Of a stretch of 64,000 nucleotides of DNA, positions 10,685 to 21,985 are shown piece by piece. Source of the stretch: Persicaria tinctoria (lineage: Eukaryota; Streptophyta; Magnoliopsida; Caryophyllales; Polygonaceae); the NCBI GenBank assembly GCA_037127255.1, contig JBANSL010000013.1, positions 66,781,688 through 66,845,687 of the forward strand, given 5' to 3'. Both the position numbers and the translations under genes were made by a program. The notes beneath the pieces were generated by a model. That model had not been told where the DNA came from. It ran no database searches and was given only the letters and a program-made list of their open reading frames with translations. Each line of letters starts with the position of its first letter. Position 1 is the first letter of the stretch.

Positions 10685-10736
10685 AACATATCTAGTTGTG
10701 CAACCATTTTTTTTTGTCTAGTTATGTAAATCGCCC
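10685..10736 (-). repeat. Right terminal inverted repeat of the MULE
   Basis: Its reverse complement begins GGGCGATTTACATAACTAG and aligns with the left end at 1339. It is followed directly by the second copy of the 9-bp duplication. Confidence 0.65.
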
Positions 10737-10800
10737 TTTTTCATACTTATTAAATTTTATTTTTATTTTTAAAAAATAAAAATACGCATCATGAGGAAGT
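10737..10800 (+). repeat. Right target duplication and third copy of the tandem unit
   Basis: 10737-10745 is TTTTTCATA. The sequence then continues as the ~66-bp unit seen at 1196-1329 (cttattaaattttattttta, aaaatacgcatcat), so the insertion interrupted the array. Confidence 0.85.
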
Positions 10801-11904
10801 AATTGTAATAATTTAAATTGGTCTGGTTGGTAAACAATTGATTGGTTTGTTTTCGATATATTTTTACTCAAATCTAAAAAAATCTTTTGGAAAATAATAT
10901 TGTTACGGGGAGAAACTTTTATGACGCTGATATTCTTATTTTATCGATACAGACGATACAGTGAGAATTAATTTTTTGGTTAAATACAGTGAGAATTAAT
11001 TATGGGGATTCATTCATCCTATTAAAAAAGATTCATTTTGGGGTCTTTATCAAAGAAACTATTTCGGAGGGTTTATATTTTTAATTAAGATGAAATCAGA
11101 CGTCTATAAATAAATTCATTAAATTAAATGATGTCAACACCGGTCCCTACAAAATACTAATTAGTAAAATGGTTCAAGAAAAGGAAAAAAAAAAAAAGAG
11201 GAAAAGAGAAAAATCATTTTCTTCTACATCTTTTTCCCGATAGTTGAAAGAAAATGAAGATTTAATCAACATTTTTTTTTCAACATTACGTATTGATTTT
11301 ACATGGACACTATAAATAAAATGATTTGAAAATAATCTGAATTATTTTAAATAATAAAATATATTTCTTTAATTAATTATAAAATCATTTTATGATGCCT
11401 TCCCCCGGCTACCGGCAATCCTCGCGATTCCTACTTTTATTTTATTTTATTTTATTAATGGAGTAAAAACAAAAAAATCAGGATTAAAAAAACAAATAAA
11501 ATAAAGAAATGGGAAGAAATATTAAAAGTTGGTTGTTGGAAGAAGGAAGCATTAAAAACCTTCCTCGTTCACCCCTAAAAAAGCCTACGAAGTATGAACC
11601 CGGAAACATTACAAATGTGATTCACCACCCCAAAACCCACACCCTCCCTCTTTGTATCAGCAATTTCAATGCTTTCTGGAATCTGAAGGGGAGGTCGCCT
11701 AATTCAGCCTCCCTCGTTTGTCAGCCCACACCCCTCCCTCCCTACCCCTTTTAGGCCCCTTCCATTCCATTTGTACAAAGAAAGAATCTTTATTTAATGC
11801 CGTTTACTTCTTCTGCTCATCTCCCCCAATTCAATTTTCCTTCTTGTTTTTGGGGCTGATTTGTGAATTGCAATATACTTGTAAAGAACGAAAAAAGGGG
11901 AAAG
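10801..11904. other. AT-rich intergenic DNA and 5' region of the transporter gene
   Basis: 10800-11500 is AT-rich with no gene seen. From about 11600 the sequence becomes pyrimidine-rich (tccctccctacccctttt, cttcttctgctcatctcccc), typical of a plant promoter/5' leader. The leader of the next gene probably starts in 11740-11830, but no convincing TATA box fixes the start. Confidence 0.5.
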
Positions 11905-13966
11905 ATGAAGGGTGATGATGAAAAAAGTAGGGTTTTGTTTGGGATTTGCCTCAGTAGCAAACCCAAATGGCACCAATTCCTCATCTGCTCTTCTGGGTTC
12001 TTCTTCGGTTACCTTGTCAATGGCGTCTGTGAGGTAAAGATTCCATCTTTTTTCTCTTTAACAAACACTGCTGAATCCTCAGGGTTTCCCCTAATTCAGC
12101 TCTTCCCCGTTTTCCCAAATTTCCTTTTATTCTGTCATTAAATTCGGCTGATTTTGTTATACCATCCTCGCTTGCATGTTCAATTTTTTTTATTTTTTTT
12201 TAAAGAATATAAAATCACATCAGTTGACTTTGTATTTTTCCTTTCCATGGCTTCAACTTCAGGAATATGTATACAACAGGCTAAAATTCAGGTAAAATAA
12301 AATCAAAACTCTTCTCCCTGTATTTCAACTGACTCAATTTTTTTCAATTTTTAATCTTTTTCTCCATTTCTTTTTGCCCTCTTTAGCTATGGATGGTACT
12401 TCACATTCATTCAAGGGTTTGTGTATTTGGCACTGATTTACATGAATGGGTTCACCACCAAGCAAATGGTCAATCCATGGAAGACTTATGTGAAGCTGTC
12501 AGCAGTGCTTATGGGATCACATGGCCTCACTAAGGGCTCCTTAGCCTTCCTCAATTACCCTGCTCAGATCATGTTCAAGTCCACTAAGGTATAAACAAAT
12601 CCCCTTTTATTGCAGTTGCATATTTTTTCAATTTAATTCATCACCAAATATAGAATTTCTCTGCTTAATTACATATCTAGAAAATAAGTTGAGCAAATAA
12701 GATGTGTGGATGTTTGTTTGGACTTGGGATCAATGGATCTGAAATCATTGGAATTGATCCTGGTTGCCATAACATTGCATGCAACCGGAAATTGTAGATT
12801 TCGTAGCAATAGTTCGAGTTTTGATTCGCTAAATCAACAGAATCTGAAAGCTATTGGGCCTTGATCAAACTGCCTGCATCAATCTTGATTGTTCTTGTTT
12901 CAAGGTTGATATTTATCATCTCGTGACAATGTCAAATGTGTGGATCAGGTGCTGCCAGTGATGATCATGGGCGCTTTCATACCGGGCCTAAGAAGGAAAT
13001 ATCCACTTCACGAGTATGTTTCGGCTATTCTCCTGGTGGTGGGTTTGATCCTATTTACCTTAGCAGATGCAAGCACTTCTCCAAACTTCAGCATTATCGG
13101 CGTGATGATGATATCCGGGGCCCTGATCATGGACTCCTTCTTGGGGAACCTGCAGGAGGCAATCTTCACCTTGAACCCGGAAACCACTCAGGTAATTTAG
13201 TAGTCAAGCATGATTGTATTAGTGTGAGTTTTCAGCTTTTTGCCTTAGAAGTGTTTTTTGTTTTACTGTCATATAAAAAGTGCTTTTTTGGGGTAAAAAA
13301 TCTGTTTTTATTTTTAGAAAAACTTGAAACCATACTAAACAGGCTTGATATTGAAAGCATATTTGTTGTTTAAGGAAAGATGATATTCTTTATAAGAAAA
13401 TTGTGACCCTTTTCGTATTACGCAGACGGAGATGCTATTCTGCTCTACTGTCGTTGGCTTGCCAATGCTGATCCCTCCCATGATCCTGACTGGAGAATTA
13501 TTCCGAGCATGGAGTTCTTGCTGGCAGCATCCTTACGTGTACGCAGTGCTGGTTTTCGAAGCAATGGCCACGTTTGTCGGCCAAGTCTCAGTCTTATCCC
13601 TTATCGCCCTATTTGGTGCCGCAACCACTGCCATGGTACTATACCAAATCTCATATACATCTTTTTAATGAGAAGAACCTTTTTACCATTACAGTGGGTT
13701 TTTCTTTCTTAAAGGTGACGACAGCGAGGAAGGGGGTGACGTTGCTGCTGTCGTACATGATTTTCACAAAGCCGTTAACAGAGCAGCATGGAACAGGGCT
13801 GCTTCTGATAGCAATGGGGATAGTACTGAAGATGCTGCCTGATAACAGCAGCCCCCAGAAGAGGGCTCCCGTAAAACGCCATGAAAATAAAGAAGACGAA
13901 GAACAAGTGAAGCGGTTGCAGGCAGGGAATGAGGATGACAATGAAGAAAAGAAGCCATTGGTGTAG
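11905..13966 (+). CDS. UDP-galactose/UDP-glucose transporter (UTR2/UTR4-like)
   Basis: The six exons are 11905-12033, 12263-12291, 12387-12588, 12949-13191, 13426-13635 and 13715-13966. All have GT-AG borders and the phases join cleanly to 354 residues. The protein closely matches the plant SLC35B-type nucleotide-sugar transporter subgroup of Arabidopsis UTR2/UTR4: [107 protein letters not shown]. Such proteins are multi-pass ER/Golgi membrane carriers that exchange UDP-sugars for UMP. The polar C-terminal tail (about residues 320-354) is charged and ends KKPLV, close to a dilysine retrieval signal. Length is normal for the group and no breaks are seen. The start Met follows an AT/G-rich leader and fits the family N-terminus. 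Confidence 0.93.
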
Positions 13967-14860
13967 AAACTGTGAATGGAATTTGGAATAAAGAGAGATA
14001 TATTGCTGCAAATGGACTTTAAATTGAACTGTGAAATTGAAGTTAATTTAGCATGAGATGTGTACTGTACAGTGAAAAAAGCAAAAGGTTTGAGTGGGAA
14101 TGAAGGAAATGATTTCATTCTCTCTAAAGCCCCAACTTGCAGTTTACGTTGTTGCTATTCTATTCAACTTTCTGTACGTGTGGTGTGTGTGAAGAAACCC
14201 CCAAAACGTGCGTTGTAAAATTAAAGTGTCATTGTCCACCGGTGGGTACCCTACAGAAAGTAACAGAAGGGTCAAAACTCCAAAAACATCAAAATTGGTT
14301 GGGTCACATCCCGCAACGTTGACCCACAAGCTGAAAACGATTTCAATTTGAAAATTCTCGTATATTTGTTGGTACTTGGTAGGATCGAGTGGCAATGTCA
14401 CGCACATGTTGGATACCGATTCAACAGGCCACCGACTTTTCTCATAAAAAGATAGGCTATATCCTCTTGGAATTTGGGGAGGGATCTTTTTTCGCAGAGC
14501 GGATCTGCTGTCTCCTTTTGTCCTTGTATCCTCATACCGACTTAATGCCAATCGCTTTTTTCGAATTTGTATTTTACCCTTTGATTTAAGAGAATTCACG
14601 AAATCAGAAGTGAGATAAGTTAAGATCAATCGATTTAGTTTTGGTCCTACATTTGAATTGAACTTTAGAGAATGTGTTGAAGGAGAAACAAGGAAGATAA
14701 ATGCATCATCCCAACACTAACTCCCATTCATAAGCTTTTTACAGAGGACAGGGTTACACGAAATTAAATGTCAGTAAGGAAGCTAAAACCTAGGAAAAAG
14801 CCGCTCATAATCACTTCTCACATTTTGTAGAAAATGTAACTATACTTAAAACTTAAACGT
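13967..14860. other. 3' flank of the transporter gene, nothing recognised
   Basis: 13967-14120 is probably 3' untranslated sequence. Beyond it I see no supported gene. A 161-codon minus-strand open frame (14144-14629) resembles nothing I know. One isolated copy of the MULE motif (ttggtaggatc) lies at about 14377. Confidence 0.5.
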
Positions 14861-15227
14861 ATTGAGAGCGAGTGAAACACATTTTTTCGGTAGTTCTATG
14901 TCAATGCCCACTTAGCTTTTTGGTGATTCGATTCAATACCTACTTGGCTTTTTGCACATAGATTGAGTTGAGAGTTGTACTTAAAGTCTAAACACATTGA
15001 AAACGAGTGAAACACATTTTCCCGGTGAGGTTGCATGGATGTTTATCTACTGCTTTGATTATTCATATACATGCTATGATGTTTGGCCACTTTACTCTTG
15101 CTTTCACTTGTGCTTTGATATTGTTTTTGATGGAGCGAAGGCATGAAGGATATGTATGGTGGGATAAATGGTTGTTACTTTGTTCTATTTTGCTCGAGGA
15201 CTAGCAAAGGTTAAGTGTAAGAGAGTT
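14861..15227 (+). mobile_element. 3' internal end of a truncated pol-less LTR element
   Basis: The sequence matches in layout the region before the 3' LTR of element A (27100-27362): gagtgaaacac, cccggtgaggtt, ggcatgaagga, tgggat, then ctcgaggactagcaaagg and ttaagtgtaagagagtt, a degraded polypurine tract. A ~40-bp block (cttaaa, acattga, gagtgaaacacatttt) is duplicated at 14865-14910 and 14980-15020. Confidence 0.7.
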
Positions 15228-16490
15228 TGATAATGCATATTTTAGATATGCATTCTATGTAGTTATAGAGTAGTTATAGTGTGTATATTGCGTGTTTCAT
15301 ATTCATTTTTCATATTTTATCATTCGGCGATCGAAGTTCGAAATCTACGCATTTTGTGGTGAATTCTGCGGATTCGCGGTTTCGGACTCAGAAGATGGAT
15401 CAAGGAGGGTGATGCTAGAGCCCTAGAGCTGGAGAAGTGGCTTAGGAGTGTCCATGAAGAAGCCAACATGAGGTGAAAACATGGAGAGCAAATGAAGGAC
15501 TTTGGGGTCCTGAAGGTCAGCGCTCACCGATACCGGTGAGGCCAAAGCCGAACAGATTCTCCCGAAATTCTATCTTTGGAGATTTGTGTTTATCCTTTAG
15601 AGATTTGTTCTTATCATCTAAAGCCGGTTTTCTAGGGTTTTGACCCACCTAATACTATAAATAGCCTAGTTTCATTTAGGTTTTAGGAGGGTGGGAGACA
15701 CCATTCGACAAAAGACAGCTTAGATTTTTTGGTAAGCCATGAGTGGCTATGCTCTCTTTAGTTTTGCTCGCGATTCAAGACATGGTTGATAGATCATGAG
15801 GGCTGATTTCTAGTTAATTTCTATTTGGATTATTTCATCTCTCTTTTTGCTGCATTATTATGTTGTTGATTTTGTCTTGATTGACCACATCGATAGAATC
15901 GCATCGCCCCAGGGTTATGGTTCTGTGTTTGTAGGTCCTAGTTCATAGCAGTCGACATGTTCTTGTAAGAATGGTTTAAGAATCTTGAACATGTAAGAAG
16001 ATTGGCATCCAGGTTGTATATAAATTTTAGTGGAAATGATGGCTAGGTTGACAACCAGGTGACAAGTCGGCGATACGGGAGTGGTACAACCACAATGATG
16101 AGTCTTTTGGAAATTTGTGCTACTCTCCACCCTATGAAAGAGTGTAAGGGAAATCACGGTCCAGCTCATCTATGTGTCTATATAAACCAAAACCGAAATA
16201 GTAAATTAGAACCCTAATAACTAGAAAGAAGCTCAAGGATCAAGAAATCAACCATTGTTGCGAGTCGTGAGTGAAACTATATTTCTCTTTATTATTCTCA
16301 AAGCACCATTGCCTTTGTTTTGTTACTTTTGTTACTATTCTTCTTAACTGCCTTCAAAATATCTTCTTTTCTCCTCAATTCTGTCTTTATTGTTAACTAA
16401 GGAAACACATAAGTTCGTACGCGCTCTTTGTGGGATCGACTCCATACTCTACTACTATACTAGCTTTTGAGTGTGGATTTATCTTTGTCA
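15228..16490 (+). mobile_element. LTR of the truncated element (right limit approximate)
   Basis: It begins TGATAATGCATATTTTAG straight after the polypurine tract. A TATA-like box lies at 15655. It ends near ctttgtgggatcgactcca (16430) and atctttgtca, the usual 3' end of this LTR group. A second promoter-like stretch (ctatataaacc, near 16170) suggests another LTR fragment is nested around 15930-16250. Confidence 0.6.
15655..15664 (+). promoter_or_regulatory. Putative TATA box in the LTR
   Basis: CTATAAATAG lies about 430 bases into the LTR, in the U3 region expected for an LTR promoter. This is a sequence match only. Confidence 0.5.
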
Positions 16491-18104
16491 TGAACAACGA
16501 CCATTTTATGCCCATCACATTTAAATGCATGTTGAGAAGAGAATGCATTAAGGAATCCGTTACCCATGCAACTGGTATATTTGTGCATGCTACAACTTCT
16601 AAAATTGCATTTAATGCAAACCATCTTTTTCTAGGCATTCAACAAGTTGCCCAAAAACTTCTTTTTGTAATCAACCCTTGCAACCCTTAGAAGGTATGCC
16701 CATTTTGCTTGAAAACCAAATTTACCTACTTAGTTTCAAGTAAAAAAACGTCATGTATTTTGTGAGTCATATCGAAGAACAAATCCTGTATTTTGGGTGT
16801 GTAATATCTCTTTATATTCAATCTTTGTTCAACAGTTTGTGGTGAGTTATATCCACTTGTTTTTTTTATCACCCATCCTCAATAGTGATTAATTTACTTT
16901 TCCATAAATCTGAGTTTCATCATTATCAAAAATAACAAACACTCCACCAAAATCCCTCTCTGTCACCCATCTTCCATCGGCAAATTTAAGGCTTGTTGGA
17001 ACTTATTTTGTACTGAAGTTATAGAGCCTTAAGGGGAAAATCGTCAATTTAGTCCAGTCATTCATGACCAAGCCCAGTTTCATAATCCAGTTCCATCGGG
17101 TTTCGGGATCGAGCATAACCTCGAGTGATTGGGCTTACTTGAGATACGCAACGAGACTGATGTCCGCGTACCATAACCTATGTTGATCCGAGTTTAAGCT
17201 TTCTGCAAACCACCTTCCTCCCTTGGACTCCATCAAATGTCGGCTCCTGCTAACCGATGCGAGTCTCATTTAGGAAGGTTCGTAGAGCCATGAAACTCGG
17301 TCTACGCCTTTCGACCCTATTTATAAGCAGGTTCTTATGGTTTCATGTTTATTCATACTTGCCACGTGTCTTTCGAGTTATGACAAGTGGCACCTCCCCG
17401 TAGACAAGTGTCACCCACCCACAAACAAGTGTGAATCTCTTTGGAACATGTGTAGAGGGATATAGATAATGGGTTTCCCCACATTTGGACATACAATGGG
17501 TGCGATTAGAATTTCTCATTGATAGCTAACAACGGAGGATAGGACCTTGTCCGTGTCTCATTTTTCTTATAGCAAAGGCGGACGTGTTGTCCGCGTGTGT
17601 GCCCAATCACCATAGTTGTCAACTTGTTGATCTTATATTCATTATATGAATACACATTATCCGCGGATGATTTTCTTTATATTTGATGAGGTTATATTTA
17701 TTTAGCGGCAACCTCTTTTATGCTCGTATTTACTCATTTTTCTTTATGGCATCATCAAACATATTTATTTATGGCATCGTCATAGCTCCTGAGACCTTAG
17801 TTGTGTCTAGACTAATTGAGGTTCGACAAAACGATGCCAATGATGGATTCTATCTCAAGAACCCTACTACTAGGGGACTTGGGAGGGAGGAGTGCGTGGA
17901 AAGCCTTGGGTGATTGGGTTCACCGGCCTGGGTCTTATACTGACCGCGGACTACGTTTCTCCCATAGATTTCATTAATTCGACTCTCTAAGAGGGAACGG
18001 AGACGTACCGTTGATAGTTTGATCGCGGAGTCATTGCAAAGGTATTCCATCCCATAACGCGCCCTAGTACTTTACGTGCTCTAGGAGGTCCCTCGGGGAA
18101 AGCT
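16491..18104. other. Unclassified repeat-like DNA
   Basis: No recognisable gene. 16990 starts TGTTGGAACTT like an LTR, and 17320 has ctatttataagcagg, a possible TATA box, so parts may be degraded LTR sequence, but I find no pair. A short open stretch at 16393-16638 (minus) does not resemble a family I can name. Confidence 0.35.
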
Positions 18105-18688
18105 TGATGTGCGCTCATTTCACCATATTTTATGTCATCTTTTACTTCGATTTCTGCTTATATATTATTCTTCTGGGTTAGAAAAGCATGAGATTTGTGT
18201 AGTTTGTGTTTATTTGCAATATATAGAGGTCTACCCAAGTTTCTTTTTAATTTCGCAGAAATCAGATGCACTTTGGAGCCTAAAAGAAAGTCATAAAAAC
18301 GCCACTTTTCAACATTCATCATTCTAAGTCGAGTTCTGATGTCTTCAAGAGAGTTGTAGCCCTCGAAAAGAGCTTTCCAACTCATATTCATACGCGTCAA
18401 ACAAACGAGGACTCAGCAAAGTGTGTTTCAAAACGGAGCAGAATGTTGGAAACTGTCAAGGAGGTCGATATCGACCAAGTTTGGTCGATATTGAGTGGAG
18501 TACGTCGAGCAAAAATGCCAGAAATCGACCAGAAAACTGGGAGCAACACTGCAGATGTCGATATCCCTGAACCCTGAAATCAACTAAACCTAGAACCGTT
18601 GACTTCTCTCCCGAGGACGAACCTGACTCCACTATCCTATAACGGGGTCTTGACTACAAATTTATTTGGTCGAGAAACCCTCTCGTCA
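18105..18688 (+). mobile_element. Solo LTR related to the LTR of element E
   Basis: It starts TGATGTGCGCTC and ends GAGAAACCCTCTCGTCA. The last ~45 bases (ggtcttgactacaaatttatttgg...) match the outer end of the element E LTRs at 40699 and 45599 in the opposite orientation. Shared internal blocks include tttcgcagaaatc and gttgtagccctcgaaaagag. No convincing target duplication remains (aagct against gtgct). Confidence 0.75.
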
Positions 18689-18840
18689 GTGCTACCATAG
18701 GTTTTTAGCTCTGAGCACTTTACAACTGCATCGAGGAGGCCTTTCGTAAGCCAAAGCTTCCAAAATTGAGGGGCATTATCGAATACCTTTGAAGTGGTGC
18801 TTTGAGAGCTCAAAGCTACAATTAGGAGGCTCTCCGCGAA
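18689..18840 (-). other. Short remnant between two solo LTRs
   Basis: About 150 bases are open on the minus strand (for example SKVFDNAPQFWKLW), but the protein is not recognised. It is probably part of the older retroelement into which both LTRs inserted. Confidence 0.35.
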
Positions 18841-20952
18841 TGATAAGAGATTTTTAGTCGCCTTAAATCCTATCAAATAAATCCGACTAACCTAACTAAT
18901 GTAGTTTGACAAGTACGGGTCGGTCCCACAGAGAGTCAACGATTTGTATGCAAGTCAAGTGTGTCAACAAGAACAAGAACAAAGAGGGAGGATTTTGATG
19001 GTTTAAACTAGGGCTGGGCATCCGGTTTGGACCGGATCGGACCGGATCGGAAACTTGGACCGCAGATCGAACCGAGACCGAGACCGAGAAATATGATCCC
19101 GGGTTTTCCGGTCCGCGGACCGGAAAGACCATTTGGACCGTAATTTCTTGCCTTACCTGTTTGCATTTGAATTAAAAAAAAATTGATTTGCAATCTGTAC
19201 AAATTCATCCATTGATTCATTCTACGAATTAACCAAATCCACAAAAACTAAAATGGTTCAACTTAGATCTGAAACCCCACAAAGTACAAATTGAAATTTC
19301 AAACCTAGATCTGAAAATTGAATCTAGGCTCAAATCGACCTTACAAATTGAAAATCCCTAAAATCGAAACCTAGATCTGAAAATTTTAAACTACGAATTG
19401 AAAAAAATTCACTAACCCTAGATCTAAAATCGGAACGAGAAAGACTAAAATCGACATTACAAGGTACAAATTGATACGAGATAGAGTAAAAGAGAGGGGA
19501 CAAAGATCGAATGCCTACTGGCGATGGACGACGAAGGGCAAGCGCGGTGGCGAAGGGCGAGGGCGAAGTTGCAATGGACAGCGGCGAAGGGCGACGCGAC
19601 TAGGTGTGAGTGAGCGGCTAGTGTGAGGGCTTCTGCGAGCACCGAGCAGCGACCGTGAATGAAAACCGAAAAGAAGAGAGACTTCAAGCGGCTAGTGTGA
19701 GGGCTTCTGCGAGCACCGAGGAGCGAGAAGGAGCGCCAGCGACGGAGCTGGTGGAGAGAGTCGAGAGGGCTTGTCTAGGCCTTGTAGCGTGTGGATTTTA
19801 GCGAGGGAGGGTTGAGCGAGGGCCGAGTAGCCGGAGTAGGTGGCCGATGGTGAACATGGAGATTGAGGACTTAGGGCCGGCGGGGAATGGGTAAAGGGAA
19901 GAAAGTATTGAAATAAAACGCGTACAAATATTGTCCTATTCTTTTTTTTTTTTTTTAAATGACATGAGTTCCGGTCCAATTTCGGTCCGGACCGGAAATT
20001 CCGGTCTGGTCCCGGGTTTGGATCGGAACCCGGAAATCAAAATACCTTGGACCGTGGACCAGACCGTAATATTCCGGTCTGATCCAAAGACCGTAAATTC
20101 CGGTCTGGTCCCGATCTGATTACGGTCCGATCCAAATTTTGCTTAGCCATAGTTTAAACTAATTAACTAAGAAACAAAAGTAAACAAAATTAGCAAACTA
20201 AATAGCTTGAATGAATGAATATGAGAAAAATAGCTTAGGTCAACCAATTTAAGCAATTAGGTTTGTTCATTGATCATCGAAATCGATTAGATAACTTCCT
20301 CTTCAATACTTTGTTGTGGAAAGACTAAGTCTTTTGAATCCAATTCCTTTATCAAATCTAGTTAACAGGACAACCAAATCCTAAAAACCCTAATTATGAA
20401 ACAATCTTGAAACTATCAAGATTCAATTCAATAATCGATGAAGCTTAAAGGAAATCAACAAAGACAATCGACGCGCACAACCAGTTATTGCATCAATTGC
20501 AAATCAATTCTTTATACAAATCCCTAAATCAACCAGTTTCAAGGATTTATACTTTACTACTCAAGAATATAAATAATTCAACAAGAAATTACCTATATCT
20601 AGCTATAGATTATCATGAAAAGGCATCAGTTGATCAGCCTTCAAACGACTCGTTTTAGTGCAGCGTCGCCAGCTTGGACAGCTCAAATCCTTCACATGTT
20701 TAGCTCCAATCATTTACATGTTTAGCTCATCTCCTCGGCTCACGTGCTCTTCGGTTTCCATCCAATCTTCGAGCATTGACTCAAGCTCAGCTCCACCTCT
20801 TCACAATCACCTGAAATCATGCATAAACATCGTAGATTCCGACTCTAATTTAAAGCATAATCAAAATATGAAAACTACTCTAACTCATGCATTTCACCAT
20901 GTCTAAACCCATCTAAATGCTTATATTAACACTACCTAAATGTGTCTCATCA
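18841..20952 (-). mobile_element. Solo LTR of the element A family
   Basis: In minus orientation it starts TGATGAGACACATTTAGG and ends GATTTTTAGTCGCC...TCTTATCA read from the other side, matching the element A LTRs. Flanking GCGAA (18836-18840) and GTGAA (20953-20957) form a 5-bp duplication with one transition. A 1143-bp hAT-like insertion accounts for the extra length. It cuts the gypsy integrase reading frame. Confidence 0.85.
19009..20151. mobile_element. Non-autonomous hAT-like element
   Basis: A perfect 8-bp duplication GTTTAAAC (19001-19008 and 20152-20159) flanks it. Ends are TAGGGCTGGGCATCCGGTTT and, reverse-complemented, TATGGCTAAGCAAAATTTGG. Both subterminal regions are packed with GGACCGG/CCGGTCC-type repeats, expected for hAT transposase binding. 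The middle is G/C-richer with agcgag and gcgaag motifs and has no transposase. Confidence 0.88.
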
Positions 20953-21985
20953 GTGAACGATAGCTCTAGCATTGAGGGACTTATCAAGGTTGGAGCTATC
21001 GCTCTAGCATCGAGTGATAGCCCTAAACGTCCTAGGTAACCCCACAATAAATTCCTTGGACACATCTTCCCAAGGAGCGAAATGAATCGGCAAAGGGGTA
21101 TAAAGGATGTGTGGTTGTTGTTTGGACGTATAGGGCAAGTAACACAACTCTTGACAATTTTAAGCACAAAATTAGACATTTTCGGCCAGAAATAATGTTC
21201 TTTCAATCCAACTAAGGTCTTTTCTAGGCCGTTGTGGCCCCTAGATTCATGAACCTCTAAGGTGAGAAGTTTTCTAATCGAGGATGTCGGAATACAAAGC
21301 TTGTCCGACCTAAACAAATAGTCATTGTCCACAAAATAAGACTCAAACTCACCTTTTGACACACACCGAGCATAGATGGATTTAAAGAAAGGATCATGCT
21401 CATAAAGGTCTTTAATCAAAGCAAAGTCAAGTATGTGTGCATCACAATGGTTCAAGAGAACGTACCTGCGTGATAGAGTGTCGGCTACCACGTTATCCTT
21501 GCCTTTCTTATGTTGCACAACATAGGAAAAGATCTCTAAGAACTCTACCCATCTCGCTAGGAATCGTCTCAACATAATCTGCCTTTTGAGGTACTTGAGA
21601 GCTTTGTGGTCCGAGTGGATGAAAAACTCCTTCGACCATAGATAGTGTGCCAAGTGTGGAGGCAACGAACAAGGGCGAGCAATTCCTTGTTGTAGGTGGT
21701 GTAGTTTAGCTCCGTGGGGCCTAATTTCTCGCTGAAATAGGCTATGGGTCACCGATCTTAAAGAAGGACACCGTCAATCCCTGTGTTGGACGTGTCACAC
21801 TCGAGCTCAAATGTTTTGTAGAAGTCCGGGAGCTGGAGCATTGGGGCATGGGTAAGGCGGTCATTGAGGGCATCAAATGCCCTCTGATGGGCGTCATGCC
21901 AGCGGAATGCCACATCTTTCTTAGTAAGCTCATGGAGAGTGTCGACTAAGATGATGAAATTTTTTACGAAGCACCAATAGAACCC
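20953..21985 (-). pseudogene. Ty3-gypsy RNase H and integrase zinc finger (left part of element B)
   Basis: From 21985 leftwards: a broken FYWCFVKNF joining to the RT part at 30552, LHELTKKDVAFRW, then RNase H with [14 protein letters not shown] and VQHKKGKDNVVADTLSRR. Next is the integrase HHCC finger: HESRGHNGLEKTLVGLKEHYF and CVTCPI. The frame is broken by stops and shifts. The catalytic integrase core is missing because the solo LTR at 18841-20952 interrupts it. Confidence 0.85.

Larger units (their letters stand above)
1339..10736. mobile_element. MULE (VANDAL/Kaonashi-like), complete but inactive
   Basis: This 9.4-kb element is bounded by a perfect 9-bp duplication and imperfect terminal inverted repeats that share AACTAGAC followed by an A-run. 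It holds two convergent genes: a DUF1985/Ulp1 protease-like gene on plus (1640-5775) and a MuDR-type transposase on minus (about 9670-6513). Most noncoding parts carry dispersed copies of TTGGTAGGATA. MULEs with Ulp1-like genes are known as KI-MULEs (Kaonashi), and DUF1985 proteins are associated with VANDAL elements. Both genes contain stops or frameshifts, so this copy is not autonomous. It lies about 1.2 kb upstream of the start codon of the sugar-nucleotide transporter gene. Confidence 0.85.
9667..10736. other. 5' flank of the MULE transposase and right terminus
   Basis: There is no coding sequence beyond a possible tiny first exon near 9680. The region has motif copies at 9745-9780 and 10065-10320, a ~190-bp tandem duplication, and the right inverted repeat from about 10685. 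The terminal segment 10640-10680 (CTACCCCTAGCAAA) resembles 1430-1445 (CTACCCCAAGCAAA) in the same orientation. Confidence 0.6.

Noticed and set aside
1196..10800. The repeats at 1196-1329 and 10737-10800 as LTRs of a 9.5-kb element
   Set aside because: They are direct copies of a ~66-bp tandem unit. The MULE ends lie inside them, with a 9-bp duplication and inverted termini.
14144..14629. 161-codon minus-strand open frame downstream of the transporter gene
   Set aside because: No recognisable domain, no splice partners and unremarkable composition; not enough support for a gene.
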